A stretch of 64,000 nt of DNA from an uncultured Carboxylicivirga sp. Its GTDB lineage: Bacteria; Bacteroidota; Bacteroidia; Bacteroidales; Marinilabiliaceae. Under the pieces are notes generated by a model. It worked only from the letters and a program-made list of their open reading frames with translations, searched no databases and was not told where the DNA came from. Both the position numbers and the translations under genes were made by a program. Positions within the stretch are counted from its first letter, which is position 1. Each line of letters begins with the position of its first letter. This document shows positions 16,777 through 26,023 of this stretch, piece by piece. The DNA is taken from contig CANNEA010000004.1 in assembly GCA_947503525.1 (NCBI GenBank), positions 186,001 through 250,000 of the forward strand. The letters are read 5' to 3'.

Positions 16777-18375
16777 ATGAGCAATGCAAAATATGATAGC
16801 ATTATTGTTGGAGCTGGAATAGCTGGATTAACCTCGGCTGCCTACCTGGCGCGCGAAGGCAAAAAAGTATTGCTAATTGAAAGAAACAAGGAATGTGGTG
16901 GCCTTGTCAATTCATTTTCAGTGGATGGCTTTCATTTTGATGCTGGAGTTAGAGCTCTGGAAGATGCAGGTATTATCTTTCCAATGCTGGAAGACTTGGG
17001 AATTGATTTGGAAGTGGTGAAGAGCAACGTTTCGGTTGGCGTTGAAAATGACATATTGGATATTAAGGACTTAAATAGCTTGAATGACTATAGAGACCTT
17101 CTCTTAAGAACCTATCCGGACAGTCAAGCTGATATAGATAAAGTACTAAGTTCAATTAAAAAAGTTATGAAACATATGGATGTGCTATACGGCATTGAAA
17201 ACCCCGTGTTTAAAGACTTAAAAAAGGACACTCAATTCATCTTCAAAAAGCTGTTGCCCTGGCTACCCAAGTTTATTTTTACAGTTGGCAAGATCAATAA
17301 GATGAATATGCCCGTAGAGAATTACTTGAAAACAATTATAAAAAATGATTCTTTGCGAGATATTATCTCACAACATTTTTTCAAGCATACGCCCACATTT
17401 TTTGCCCTTAGTTATTTCTCCTTGTATTTAGATTATTTCTATCCTAAAGGTGGTGTTGGCCGACTGGCAGAAGTTATACAAGAGAAAATTATTGATTGGG
17501 GTGGTGAAATAAAAACCGAATGCACCATCACTAGGGTTAACGCATATCAAAAGGAAGTTATTGATGAGAATAATAATGCATACAGGTACAATACCTTAAT
17601 ATGGGCAGGCGATTTAAAAACCCTCTATCGAAATACCAATACTGAGGCTTTACCTCAAAAGCAAATTAATACTTTTGAGGCCACCAAGGTTAAAATGCTT
17701 GAGCGACGAGGAGGAGAATCTGTTTTCAGTCTATATCTCAGGGTTAATGTTCCATTGGAAGAATTTAGAAAAATTGCCAATGGTCACTTCTTTTACACGC
17801 CTTCCAAATTGGGCCTAGGTGAAGTTCATGGTAAAGATTTATATCGTCTACTTTCAAACTGGAAAGCATGCTGCAAAGAAGATGTTTATAGTTGGATGGA
17901 AAAGTACATTCAGTTGAACACATTTGAAATTTCAATACCTGGTTTAAAATATCCAGAACTGGCACCCGAGGGCAAAACCGGGATGATAATAAGTTTTCTG
18001 GCTGAATATGATTTATTCAAAAAAATCAGTGAAACCGATTGGAAAGACGAATTTAAAAGTAAACTTGAAAATCAAGTCATTCAAGTTATTAATGACTCTA
18101 TTTTTCCGAAGCTTAAGGAAAATATTATTGGTCATTTTTCATTCTCCCCTATAAGTATTGAAAATAGAACTGGCAGCTCGGAAGGTGCAATTATCGGATG
18201 GTCTTTTCAGGAGCCGGTTCCTGTTTTAAATAAAATACAACATGCAGGCAAATCAGTTCTTACACCTATCCCATCTATATTTCAAGCCGGCCAATGGGCC
18301 TATAGCCCAGCTGGCGTGCCCATGTCCATCTTAACAGGTAAAATAGCATCAGACAAAATAATTAAGTTATCTTAA
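16777..18375 (+). CDS. FAD-dependent oxidoreductase, phytoene-desaturase/retinol-saturase-like
   Basis: A 532-residue flavoprotein. The N-terminal dinucleotide motif is SIIVGAGIAGLTSAAYLA with the acidic residue in LLIERN and the GG pair in ECGGLVNSF. The C-terminal FAD-closing motif is GQWAYSPAGVPMSI. This plan is that of CrtI-type phytoene desaturases, CRTISO isomerases and retinol saturases. There are no carotenoid synthesis genes in the window, so a carotenoid role is not implied; saturation or isomerisation of a polyunsaturated substrate is possible. It sits between an SDR (12-base gap) and a secreted SnoaL-like protein (20-base gap) in one operon. Confidence 0.87.
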   Translation: MSNAKYDSIIVGAGIAGLTSAAYLAREGKKVLLIERNKECGGLVNSFSVDGFHFDAGVRALEDAGIIFPMLEDLGIDLEVVKSNVSVGVENDILDIKDLNSLNDYRDLLLRTYPDSQADIDKVLSSIKKVMKHMDVLYGIENPVFKDLKKDTQFIFKKLLPWLPKFIFTVGKINKMNMPVENYLKTIIKNDSLRDIISQHFFKHTPTFFALSYFSLYLDYFYPKGGVGRLAEVIQEKIIDWGGEIKTECTITRVNAYQKEVIDENNNAYRYNTLIWAGDLKTLYRNTNTEALPQKQINTFEATKVKMLERRGGESVFSLYLRVNVPLEEFRKIANGHFFYTPSKLGLGEVHGKDLYRLLSNWKACCKEDVYSWMEKYIQLNTFEISIPGLKYPELAPEGKTGMIISFLAEYDLFKKISETDWKDEFKSKLENQVIQVINDSIFPKLKENIIGHFSFSPISIENRTGSSEGAIIGWSFQEPVPVLNKIQHAGKSVLTPIPSIFQAGQWAYSPAGVPMSILTGKIASDKIIKLS

Positions 18376-18395
18376 AACAATTAAATCCATATCTT

Positions 18396-18854
18396 ATGAA
18401 ACTCAGACTATTCTCCCTTGTTATTTGCCTAGCCGCAATCACTCCATCTTTTGCTCAGCAAAACTATTCAAAAGTTGAAAAAGAAGTTAATGCCCATTTT
18501 TTGTCAATGCTTGAGGCAGCTGAGGAGCTAAACAATGACAAATTAGATGCAGGTGTTGACGACAGTCTTAAAGCGGGCTTTGTCTCGAATAATGTTTACT
18601 ATAAGGACTTTGCAAAACTGTTATCAGTTGTAAAAGTAAATAGTAAAGGAGTGTCAAAACAAGAGGTGACCATCAACACTAAAAAGATTACTGAACTAAG
18701 CACAAACCTGGCTCTAGTGACCTGTCATGGAATAGCCAATGCCAGCTTAGATGACGGACGCCAATTCAGCAATAGCTTTTGCTGGTCTTTTGTTTACAAA
18801 AAAATCAATGGCGCCTGGAAGGTTATTCATTCACACCAATCTGCAGCACGCTAA
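18396..18854 (+). CDS. Secreted SnoaL/NTF2-like protein
   Basis: A 152-residue protein with a signal peptide (MKLRLFSLVICLAAITPSFA, cut before QQN) and an NTF2-like domain over about residues 28-150, including VYYKDFAKLL and the end SFVYKKINGAWKVIHSHQS typical of DUF4440/SnoaL-like ketosteroid-isomerase relatives. Being exported, it cannot work in the same compartment as the SDR and FAD enzymes unless the substrate crosses the membrane. It follows the FAD gene by 20 bases. Confidence 0.82.
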   Translation: MKLRLFSLVICLAAITPSFAQQNYSKVEKEVNAHFLSMLEAAEELNNDKLDAGVDDSLKAGFVSNNVYYKDFAKLLSVVKVNSKGVSKQEVTINTKKITELSTNLALVTCHGIANASLDDGRQFSNSFCWSFVYKKINGAWKVIHSHQSAAR

Positions 18855-18932
18855 AAGATTAACATTTGACTTTTGCTTGTAAGGTATTGTATATTACGAC
18901 GACCAAATGCGTATGACACTAAAACTCTTACT

Positions 18933-19844
18933 ATGTACAGAACTACCCTATTAAGTCTTGCAGCGCTATTAATAGTCGCTTTAACACCTTATGCACAGTC
19001 AACAGCAACTTACGACATTACTTTTACAAGTATTTGGAATGCGACTGATCACACCAGCGTTCCAGGCAATGCCCATTGGTCAAAACTAGTTGGGGCCACG
19101 CATAAAACAGCTGATACCTTTTTTAAGCTTGGAGAATTAGTTTCACCGGGAATTAAAAATGTGGCCGAGACAGGCAACAACACTGTATTTAATAGTGAGG
19201 TAGATGAACAAATTACCTTAAATGAAGCCAATCAATACATTAATGGTCCTTCTTTAGGTACCGCAACAGGCGATATGCTAATTTCTAATTTAGAAGTAAG
19301 TGAGAACTTTCCTTTAATCACTCTGATTTCGATGATTGCACCTAGTCCGGATTGGGTGATCGCAATGAATGGTTTTAATTTATTGGATGTTGATGGCAAT
19401 TGGAAAACTTCAGTTACAATGGATATGTTTGCGTATGATGCAGGAACGGACGATGGTACAGACTATACCTCCGGTGATATCGTTAGTGATCCTGTGCAGC
19501 CTATGTCAATGATTAACAGTGCACCAACCAATGGAAATAAAATGGGTACTTTAAGCATTACACTTACCAATGTTACCGACATTAAGGCTTCTATTAATAA
19601 TGGTAATATAAAGGTTTTTCCAAATCCTGTAAGCAATGGGCAAATTACAATTGATAATATTGAAGGTCTTGAGCTTACAAGTATAGAATTATACAATAAT
19701 GTTGGATCACTGGTTGGAACACAATTGATCAATCAATCTACCAAGGTGAACATGAATATAATGCAATTTCCGGATGGTATATATTTTCTTCGATTAAGAA
19801 GCAAGAACAAGCAATCAATTACTCGTAAACTAGTCATTCAATAA
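18933..19844 (+). CDS. Spondin-domain protein with T9SS sorting tail
   Basis: A 303-residue secreted protein from the ATG at 18933; an upstream in-frame TTG would add 20 residues before the signal peptide and is rejected. Signal peptide to about residue 23 (PYAQS), then a Spondin_N domain (about 25-190) with YDITFTSIWNATDH, HWSKLVGATH and the SPSPDW-like SPDWVIAMNGF. A Type A T9SS C-terminal sorting domain (about 225-303) has VFPNPVSNGQITI and DGIYFLRLRSKNKQ. Spondin_N domains mediate adhesion in eukaryotes and in bacterial relatives are mostly uncharacterised. Last gene of the SnoaL-SDR-FAD cluster, 78 bases after the previous stop. Confidence 0.87.
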   Translation: MYRTTLLSLAALLIVALTPYAQSTATYDITFTSIWNATDHTSVPGNAHWSKLVGATHKTADTFFKLGELVSPGIKNVAETGNNTVFNSEVDEQITLNEANQYINGPSLGTATGDMLISNLEVSENFPLITLISMIAPSPDWVIAMNGFNLLDVDGNWKTSVTMDMFAYDAGTDDGTDYTSGDIVSDPVQPMSMINSAPTNGNKMGTLSITLTNVTDIKASINNGNIKVFPNPVSNGQITIDNIEGLELTSIELYNNVGSLVGTQLINQSTKVNMNIMQFPDGIYFLRLRSKNKQSITRKLVIQ

Positions 19845-19851
19845 ACAAATA

Positions 19852-19880
19852 AAAAAGGATAATCAATGATTATCCTTTTT
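19852..19880. terminator. Bidirectional terminator between spondin protein and M16C protease
   Basis: A 14-base inverted repeat AAAAAGGATAATCA with its complement, centred on one A, with A-run left and T-run right. Converging genes on both sides share it. Confidence 0.88.
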
Positions 19881-19895
19881 TACTGTTCGGAATAT

Positions 19896-22880
19896 CTATT
19901 CCGTAATATTGACTACTTCGCCAAAGAGCTCAGCATTTTCTTTAACTTTTTCTTCGTTACCATAAACACAGATGGCATCCTGCTCCAAGATGTCTTCCAC
20001 CATTTTCTTCATGCCTTTAATATCTTCAACAGTCGTTGCCAGCACTTCCTGACGCTCGGCTTTCAACTCTTCAGCTGTAGTCTGTTCGAAGTAATAACGT
20101 ACAGCCCTGCTTCCCTTTTGTGAAGGTGTCATTGGCCCATCCATACGAGAAATCGTTCCGATAATATAACGCGTCATTTCTTTATCATCAGCTTCAAACT
20201 CGTCCAGATAAGTTGGTGTATTATTATAGTTGTCAATAGTTTCCGACAAGTTTGGATCACGGTAGGACGCAAAATAAACATTTCCACTTTCTGAAAATCC
20301 TGCGAAACCTCCGTATGCTCCGCCAATAACTCTTACCTGAGTTTGCAACCAGTCTCTGGAAATAACCTGATTTAGCACACGCATCTTACCATTGTACTCA
20401 TAACCTAATTTCTTAAAGTCATAACCTTTTACAACATACTGCACTTTCGATGCTGAAGTCAGTCCTTCATTCTTCTTTTCAAAATCAAATTGCCAATCAA
20501 ATAAGGCAGGTGCACCTTCTTTTAAACCAGAGGCGAAGGATTCGACACCTTTAGAGTATGAGGAATAATCATTTTCATCACAAGTGATTGACGCCACCAT
20601 ATTCTCTTTTGTAAAAAGTAATTGCACTGTCTTTTCAAGATTAGTTACGATCTCTTCACTTTTTGAATCAAAGTTTTCAGACAAATCACTAACGAAACGA
20701 TAATATTCCATACCATTGGTCTTTTCGTTAAATGCTCCTGAGTTTGAATAATATGAACGTAAACGCGTCATGGCATAATTAAGCCCGTTATTTTTAATGT
20801 TAGCATCAACCTTTGCCTGATGACGTGTAATTAACTCCTTCAATCTTTCAGTGTCGTTTAATTTCGATTTATACAGTACTTCACTTGTTAACTCAAACAT
20901 CTTTGAAGCCTTCAAGGTAGTAGCTTTTCCATAAACCGTAAATTTCGGGATAAGATTATCATCTGAATGGTTACCCAGAAAACTGCTTGTATAGGTACCG
21001 AATCCTCCTGTATGAATATTTAATTCATTATCCAGATCTCCATACGTATAATTCTCTGTATTTAATTTACCTAATACCGATGAAAGTAATTTGGCATATG
21101 GGATAAGATCAATAGGTAAAGCACGAATGTCGAAGTATAGGTTACTGTACAATATTCCATTTGTAAAAGCATCGTGGTGCAAAACAGATACATCAGCTAC
21201 TGATTTTTCATTAATTCCAAACCATTCCACCTCACTGCTAATATCAGTTAATTCAAGCATCGGAATAGTAGCAAGTGCTTCTGGTGTATCTTCTCTTTTT
21301 TGATGTTCAATCAACACTTTTGTTTCTTCAATCAACTTATCTTTATCTTCATCACTCAAACTGGCCTGATAAGCTTTTAATTCCTCATTGGTGGCCTCTG
21401 TAATTTTTGCCTGCAAGCCCGGTTCCGGTTTCAATACCATTAATAGGGCATGTGGGTTATTTAAGAGTTGAGAATTAACCGTTGATTCAAGTAGATTTGT
21501 TTCAAGAGATGTTTTTGCCTCTTCCAAAGGTGCATTAAATTCAAGTCCAAGGAAAGGATCATCGGCAAAAAACCAGGTCTGATAACTCTGGAACACATAC
21601 ATTAATCCTTTTTGAGGCGAATCACCTTCTTTCATATTGAATTCCATACGGTTTAAAATCCCTTCAACCGTTGTTTTGTCAAAACCTTCTTCAGCCGCTT
21701 TTTTCATCGTAGCAAAAACAACTTCTTTAAACTTATCCTTATCTTCAGGATTGGCATTCTGAACGGTAATCTGGAATGTATTCTGCTTGGCTTCGCTATA
21801 TGAAGCTCTAACATCTTTACCTATACCTGCCTCTTGAAGTGCCAGACGAACAGGAGCCGATTCATGATTGACCATTACATCAGATAATACATCAAAAGTT
21901 AACGATAATGCACGATCAGTGCTTTGTCCGGTAACAATACTAAGGCTTAAAAAAGTCTGGTCTTCTGTTGGTGCTCCTTCCGGCATAGCATAAGTACCTT
22001 CTGCTTCCTTCATTGCCTCAAATGGCTTCTGCAAAGGAATTTCAACCTTCTCCTTTGACAACTCATAGGCCGACAAATATTCTGTATCGATAAACTGTAG
22101 TTCTTTATCTAAATCGGCATTTCCGTATAGCCAGATATAGCTATTACCCGGATGGTAGAACTTCTTATGGAAATTTACAAAAGCCTCGTGAGTTAGTTTT
22201 GGTATCTCGCTTGGGTAACCTCCCGATGAAACCCCATAAGTATTATCAGGGAATAGTATTTTATTAATTTGATAGCCAAGCTCTCTTCGTGGATTTGAAA
22301 ATGAACCTTTCATTTCGTTATAAACGACTCCCTTATACACCACTTCACCTTCTTTACTATCCAGCTCATGATGCCAGCCTTCTTGTTGAAGAATTTTAGG
22401 ATCGCTATAGATTAAAGGATTTAAGACAGCATCAAGATATACATGCATCAGGTTAAAATAATCCTTATCATTCATACTTGCTACAGGGTACGTGGTAATA
22501 TCCGAACCCGTCATGGCATTAAGGAAAGTATTTAAAGAGCCTTTCAGTAGAACATCAAAGGGACTTTTAACCGGGAAATTCTTCGAACCATTCAATACCG
22601 AATGCTCCATAATATGTGGCGTACCACAATCATTATCAGGTGCAGTCTTAAAAGCGATGTTAAATAATTTGTTAGGATCGTCACTGGCAATTTTTAACAA
22701 ACGAGCTCCACTTTTGTCGTGCTTAAAAAGCAAACACTCTGCATTTACTTCTTCCACAAACTTTTTCTCAACTAAGGTAAAACCATGGTATTTTTTACCG
22801 GTTTTAAATTTTGCTTCGGGTGTACAAGCAAATTGGGCAACCAAGAACAGCCCAAATAAGAAAAGAGCAGTTTTTCTCAT
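19896..22880 (-). CDS. M16C (presequence protease/insulinase) family lipoprotein peptidase
   Basis: A 994-residue zinc metallopeptidase with a lipobox (VAQFAC, Cys19), so anchored in the cell envelope. The inverted zinc motif HxxEH is HIMEH at residues 89-93, with the third ligand in VVYNEMKG about 80 residues later. Four M16 half-domains and the linking M16C-associated region give the normal length of about 970-1000 for PreP-type enzymes. PreP-like proteases degrade short unstructured peptides inside a closed chamber. Gene is monocistronic. A role in peptide nutrition fits the amino-acid fermentation genes downstream in the window, but that is inference. Confidence 0.92.
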   Translation of the reverse strand: MRKTALFLFGLFLVAQFACTPEAKFKTGKKYHGFTLVEKKFVEEVNAECLLFKHDKSGARLLKIASDDPNKLFNIAFKTAPDNDCGTPHIMEHSVLNGSKNFPVKSPFDVLLKGSLNTFLNAMTGSDITTYPVASMNDKDYFNLMHVYLDAVLNPLIYSDPKILQQEGWHHELDSKEGEVVYKGVVYNEMKGSFSNPRRELGYQINKILFPDNTYGVSSGGYPSEIPKLTHEAFVNFHKKFYHPGNSYIWLYGNADLDKELQFIDTEYLSAYELSKEKVEIPLQKPFEAMKEAEGTYAMPEGAPTEDQTFLSLSIVTGQSTDRALSLTFDVLSDVMVNHESAPVRLALQEAGIGKDVRASYSEAKQNTFQITVQNANPEDKDKFKEVVFATMKKAAEEGFDKTTVEGILNRMEFNMKEGDSPQKGLMYVFQSYQTWFFADDPFLGLEFNAPLEEAKTSLETNLLESTVNSQLLNNPHALLMVLKPEPGLQAKITEATNEELKAYQASLSDEDKDKLIEETKVLIEHQKREDTPEALATIPMLELTDISSEVEWFGINEKSVADVSVLHHDAFTNGILYSNLYFDIRALPIDLIPYAKLLSSVLGKLNTENYTYGDLDNELNIHTGGFGTYTSSFLGNHSDDNLIPKFTVYGKATTLKASKMFELTSEVLYKSKLNDTERLKELITRHQAKVDANIKNNGLNYAMTRLRSYYSNSGAFNEKTNGMEYYRFVSDLSENFDSKSEEIVTNLEKTVQLLFTKENMVASITCDENDYSSYSKGVESFASGLKEGAPALFDWQFDFEKKNEGLTSASKVQYVVKGYDFKKLGYEYNGKMRVLNQVISRDWLQTQVRVIGGAYGGFAGFSESGNVYFASYRDPNLSETIDNYNNTPTYLDEFEADDKEMTRYIIGTISRMDGPMTPSQKGSRAVRYYFEQTTAEELKAERQEVLATTVEDIKGMKKMVEDILEQDAICVYGNEEKVKENAELFGEVVNITE

Positions 22881-22899
22881 GTCTAAATCATTTAATGGG

Positions 22900-23488
22900 T
22901 TTAGATGAATGTTATTTAACTTAAATATCTACATAAATGTATAGTTTTTTTTCATTAATGCATTATAAACTCTTAAAAAAACAAAAATTCAAATAAATTG
23001 ATTACTACCCACTTATAAACAATACACCATACCACTAAACCTAAGCCTACACTATTTTTTAAAGCAAACTTGACAAGCCTTATTCTCTTATGAGTTATAA
23101 AAATTTAATAATACAGGATTATGGAAAAACACTACACAATATCTACTTCCTCAATAATTTATTTATTGATATGGTCATATCTCTTTAGTATTTCACGATA
23201 TAAGTAACGATCCACATGTTTTTGAACCATGCCAAACCCTGAACTAAAGAACGCGAGTGAATAAAAACCTTCTTGACACTGCCTAAATGATTCCGTAATT
23301 TAGATATAAATAGAAGCCTAATTAAGAAAGATTTTTATTTAATTAATTGAAACCATTCTTACAGACCATTAGCATTATATAGCAACTTAGATACAGATCT
23401 CGTGCACCATTAACACAATCAGTCTTATCCTTAACAAATACAGCGCTAAGTCATCTAATTAAAGACAAATCCTATTAAAATTATTCCC
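22900..23488. other. 590-base intergenic region with one possible gene relic
   Basis: AT-rich spacer between divergent genes; it must contain both promoters, though no full TTG-N19-TAnnTTTG pair is clear. On the minus strand, 23159-23298 is an open 46-codon stretch without a start (ITESFRQCQEGFYSLAFFSS, then GFGMVQKHVDRYLYREILKR, ending at TAA) whose composition looks protein-like. It may be a gene relic; no family is recognised. Nothing else supported. Confidence 0.3.
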
Positions 23489-24259
23489 ATGAGTGACATG
23501 AAAGAAAAAGTTGTACTGATTACTGGAGCTAGTAGCGGTATTGGAAGAGCAACAGCAGAAGCCTTCGCTGCAAAAGGTGCACACGCTGTAGTAGCTGCAC
23601 GTAGAAAAGAGGAACTGGATAAATTAGTGACTTCCATTGAAGCGATTGGAGCTAAGGCTTCTGCAATAAAGACTGATGTTTCGATAGCAATGGATGTGGA
23701 ACAAATGGTAGAACATACTATTGAGGTATTTGGAGGCCTGGATTATGCAATTAATAATGCTGGCATTGAGGGCAAACTAAATGGAATAACAGAAATTACA
23801 GAAGATGAATGGGATCAGGTTCTAGACATAAACCTTAAAGGAATATTTCTTTGCATGAAATACGAAGCTAAAGCTATGCTTAACCTTGGTCACCCGGGAG
23901 CGATTGTAAATATTGGTTCAGTCAATTCATTTCTAGGATTTCCGACAGGCTCGCCTTATGTAACTTCAAAACATGGTTTGATAGGACTAACCTCAAGTGT
24001 CTCGGCAGAATTAGGACCTCAAGGTATTCGGGTAAACCTTTTATGTCCAGGTGTTACAGATACGCCTATGCACCATCGTCTGAGAGGCATTGTTGGAGAT
24101 GACTTGTATGACCAGGGATTGTTACCAAAAGTTCACCTGCAGCGTGCAGGCCTCCCTGAAGAAATTGCTAAGGCTATTGTTTTTCTTTGTTCTAATGACT
24201 CGAGTTATATTACGGGCTCCACACTTATCGCAGATGGCGGATTCACTTTAACATTATAG
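23489..24259 (+). CDS. SDR family oxidoreductase (classical, glucose 1-dehydrogenase-like)
   Basis: A 256-residue classical short-chain dehydrogenase: TGASSGIG nucleotide motif (about residues 12-19), AARRKEE suggesting NADP preference, NNAG at about 90, catalytic Ser in IGSVNSF and the catalytic YVTSK, then the C-terminal GSTLIADGGF. Sequence type resembles the broad FabG/glucose-1-dehydrogenase group; substrate cannot be assigned. Alternative Met at residue 3 (MSDMK). Monocistronic, with a strong terminator after it. Confidence 0.9.
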   Translation: MSDMKEKVVLITGASSGIGRATAEAFAAKGAHAVVAARRKEELDKLVTSIEAIGAKASAIKTDVSIAMDVEQMVEHTIEVFGGLDYAINNAGIEGKLNGITEITEDEWDQVLDINLKGIFLCMKYEAKAMLNLGHPGAIVNIGSVNSFLGFPTGSPYVTSKHGLIGLTSSVSAELGPQGIRVNLLCPGVTDTPMHHRLRGIVGDDLYDQGLLPKVHLQRAGLPEEIAKAIVFLCSNDSSYITGSTLIADGGFTLTL

Positions 24260-24321
24260 CCTATGTAATGTATTAGAACTGTATTCAACAATCTAATAAA
24301 CTATTACTATAGCTTCATAAT

Positions 24322-24364
24322 AAAAGGGATAATTAACTGGCATTTCCAATTAATTATCCCTTTT
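24322..24364. terminator. Bidirectional terminator between SDR and Tyr-rich protein genes
   Basis: A 15-base perfect stem (AAAAGGGATAATTAA with its complement) and 13-base loop, T-run on the right and A-run on the left, between converging genes. Confidence 0.88.
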
Positions 24365-24387
24365 TCTATTTGCTTTTCATTACTAAA

Positions 24388-25833
24388 TTATCTTCTTCTA
24401 CCCCCAGCCGGACGAGACGCTGGTCTAGATGCCGGTCGCGTCGTAGGTTGACGAAAACTCTCATTCTGTCGGTAGTTATTATAGTTCATAGGCCTTTGAC
24501 TTGGCGTTGTTGAAGGCCTGGAAGTTGGCGTTTGTGCAGGCTTAGTAGTAGGCGTTTGCGATGGTCGCTGATTTGGCACATTTGATGGTCGGGTTGATGG
24601 TCGTTGAGAAGGCGTGGTGGCAGGCCTGTTAATGTTTCCATTCCCCGCATTACCCGGCCGCGTTGAAGGCCTCATGACCTGATTTCCCATTCGGTTATCA
24701 ATCCTCACCAAATTATCGCGATTCACATTCACATTATTATTGATGTTAGCATTAACCGTTCTGTTAAAATTGTATCGTGAATGAGGGTGTCGATATGAAT
24801 GACGACAATAATGATATGATAAATGTGGATATCGATTTGGATATCTTCTATGATGCCAGCCTACATAATAGTAAGAAGGCATTCCAATAAACACCATTCG
24901 TCCGCCAGGTCCGTAATAAAAACCTGTATGAAAATACCAAGGGTAAGGCCTCCAATAAGGCGAAGCATACCAATAGGGATAACCATACCAATACGAATAA
25001 TGATGAACATGAACAATTTCAACATTCTGTTTCTGCCCTTTGGTTACATTGTCTCCTCCGTTTTCGGCAGTATATGTTTTAGCCGCTTCAATCATTTCGG
25101 CCATCGCTTCCTCATCCTCTTCCAATTGCTTTTGGTAATCAGCTAATTCCTTTGCCTTTTGCTCATTTATCTTATTATGCCTCTTTTTCAATTTAGCTTC
25201 CACCTCCTCAGGTGACTTTCTATAAGCATCGCCAATTAGTCTCACTAATTCCATGTTTTCCGACATCCCTCCCAGAATCTCAGGATAATCAAGCAAGCGT
25301 TTTATACTGTTTTGAACATCTTCATCATAGGTAGAAATGGTTTGAGCAAATTCTTCCTTATTCTTCTCATTAAGATGATTAATTGAAGCCAAAGCTTTAT
25401 ATTGTTTACGACCATACTTCTTTCCTGATTCATGAATATCTTCAGGATAAGCCATCACGACTTGTTCAACTTCCTTTTTACTTTTTTTGCCATCAACAGT
25501 TAAGGCATTAATTAATTCAGGATAACGACTTAATTCATAAAGACCAAACTGAACATCTTGTTTGTAAGGATCTATAATCTTTTGAAAAGCTTCTTGCGAT
25601 GAGTTTCTAATTTCAATTAAGCGGTCCATCAGTTCCGGATTTTTTGATACTCTTAAAACATCTGTTCGTATGTTTTGATCGAATCCAGCCAATCCATCCA
25701 ACACGGTACTGTCCTCTTGATAAATTTCTCTGAGTTTCTCCACATTATCTTGTGCATATATGGATGCAGTAATGCATAAAACAAACAACATTACTGAAAC
25801 TCTTAATGGTAGGGTTAAATACGGTTTCTTCAT
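24388..25833 (-). CDS. Secreted protein with Tyr/Trp-rich patch and Pro/Arg/Ser/Thr repeat tail
   Basis: A 481-residue protein from the ATG at 25833; in-frame TTG (25857) and ATG (25845) further up are less suited to the signal peptide MKKPYLTLPLRVSVMLFVLC. After the signal lies a helical, DUF3300-like region of about 200 residues with repeated YP(E/D)...I/L patterns (SRYPELINAL, MAYPEDIHES, LDYPEILGGM), a charged coiled coil, then an aromatic patch rich in Tyr-Trp-Pro (YWYGYPYWYASPYW, HTGFYYGPGG) and a low-complexity tail of RPST/TRPS/QRPS repeats ending RPAGGRRR. Function unknown; a surface or envelope structural role is plausible. Confidence 0.75.
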   Translation of the reverse strand: MKKPYLTLPLRVSVMLFVLCITASIYAQDNVEKLREIYQEDSTVLDGLAGFDQNIRTDVLRVSKNPELMDRLIEIRNSSQEAFQKIIDPYKQDVQFGLYELSRYPELINALTVDGKKSKKEVEQVVMAYPEDIHESGKKYGRKQYKALASINHLNEKNKEEFAQTISTYDEDVQNSIKRLLDYPEILGGMSENMELVRLIGDAYRKSPEEVEAKLKKRHNKINEQKAKELADYQKQLEEDEEAMAEMIEAAKTYTAENGGDNVTKGQKQNVEIVHVHHYSYWYGYPYWYASPYWRPYPWYFHTGFYYGPGGRMVFIGMPSYYYVGWHHRRYPNRYPHLSYHYCRHSYRHPHSRYNFNRTVNANINNNVNVNRDNLVRIDNRMGNQVMRPSTRPGNAGNGNINRPATTPSQRPSTRPSNVPNQRPSQTPTTKPAQTPTSRPSTTPSQRPMNYNNYRQNESFRQPTTRPASRPASRPAGGRRR

Positions 25834-25929
25834 GATATAATTCATTAGAAGCGTCAAGATATTAATTTAACTTCAATATCTCAGCGAAAAAGAATTTAAG
25901 AATAGATTCCAGCCAAACGTACATAACGA

Positions 25930-25962
25930 AAAAAGCACAACTTGCTGAAGGTTGTGCTTTTT
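25930..25962. terminator. Terminator of the 2-oxoacid oxidoreductase operon
   Basis: A 12-base perfect stem AAAAAGCACAAC with GTTGTGCTTTTT and a 9-base loop. On the minus strand it lies 60 bases after the last oxidoreductase gene and ends in a T-run. Confidence 0.85.
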
Positions 25963-26023
25963 CTGGATTTTCACTTTGACCTATAAAGGTCTTGGATTTT
26001 GCCTTTCGGCTGTTATATCTGAT

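Noticed and set aside
15784-18375. Carotenoid biosynthesis as the role of the SDR and CrtI-like pair
   Set aside because: No phytoene synthase, cyclase or other carotenoid gene adjoins, and the FAD family covers other substrates.
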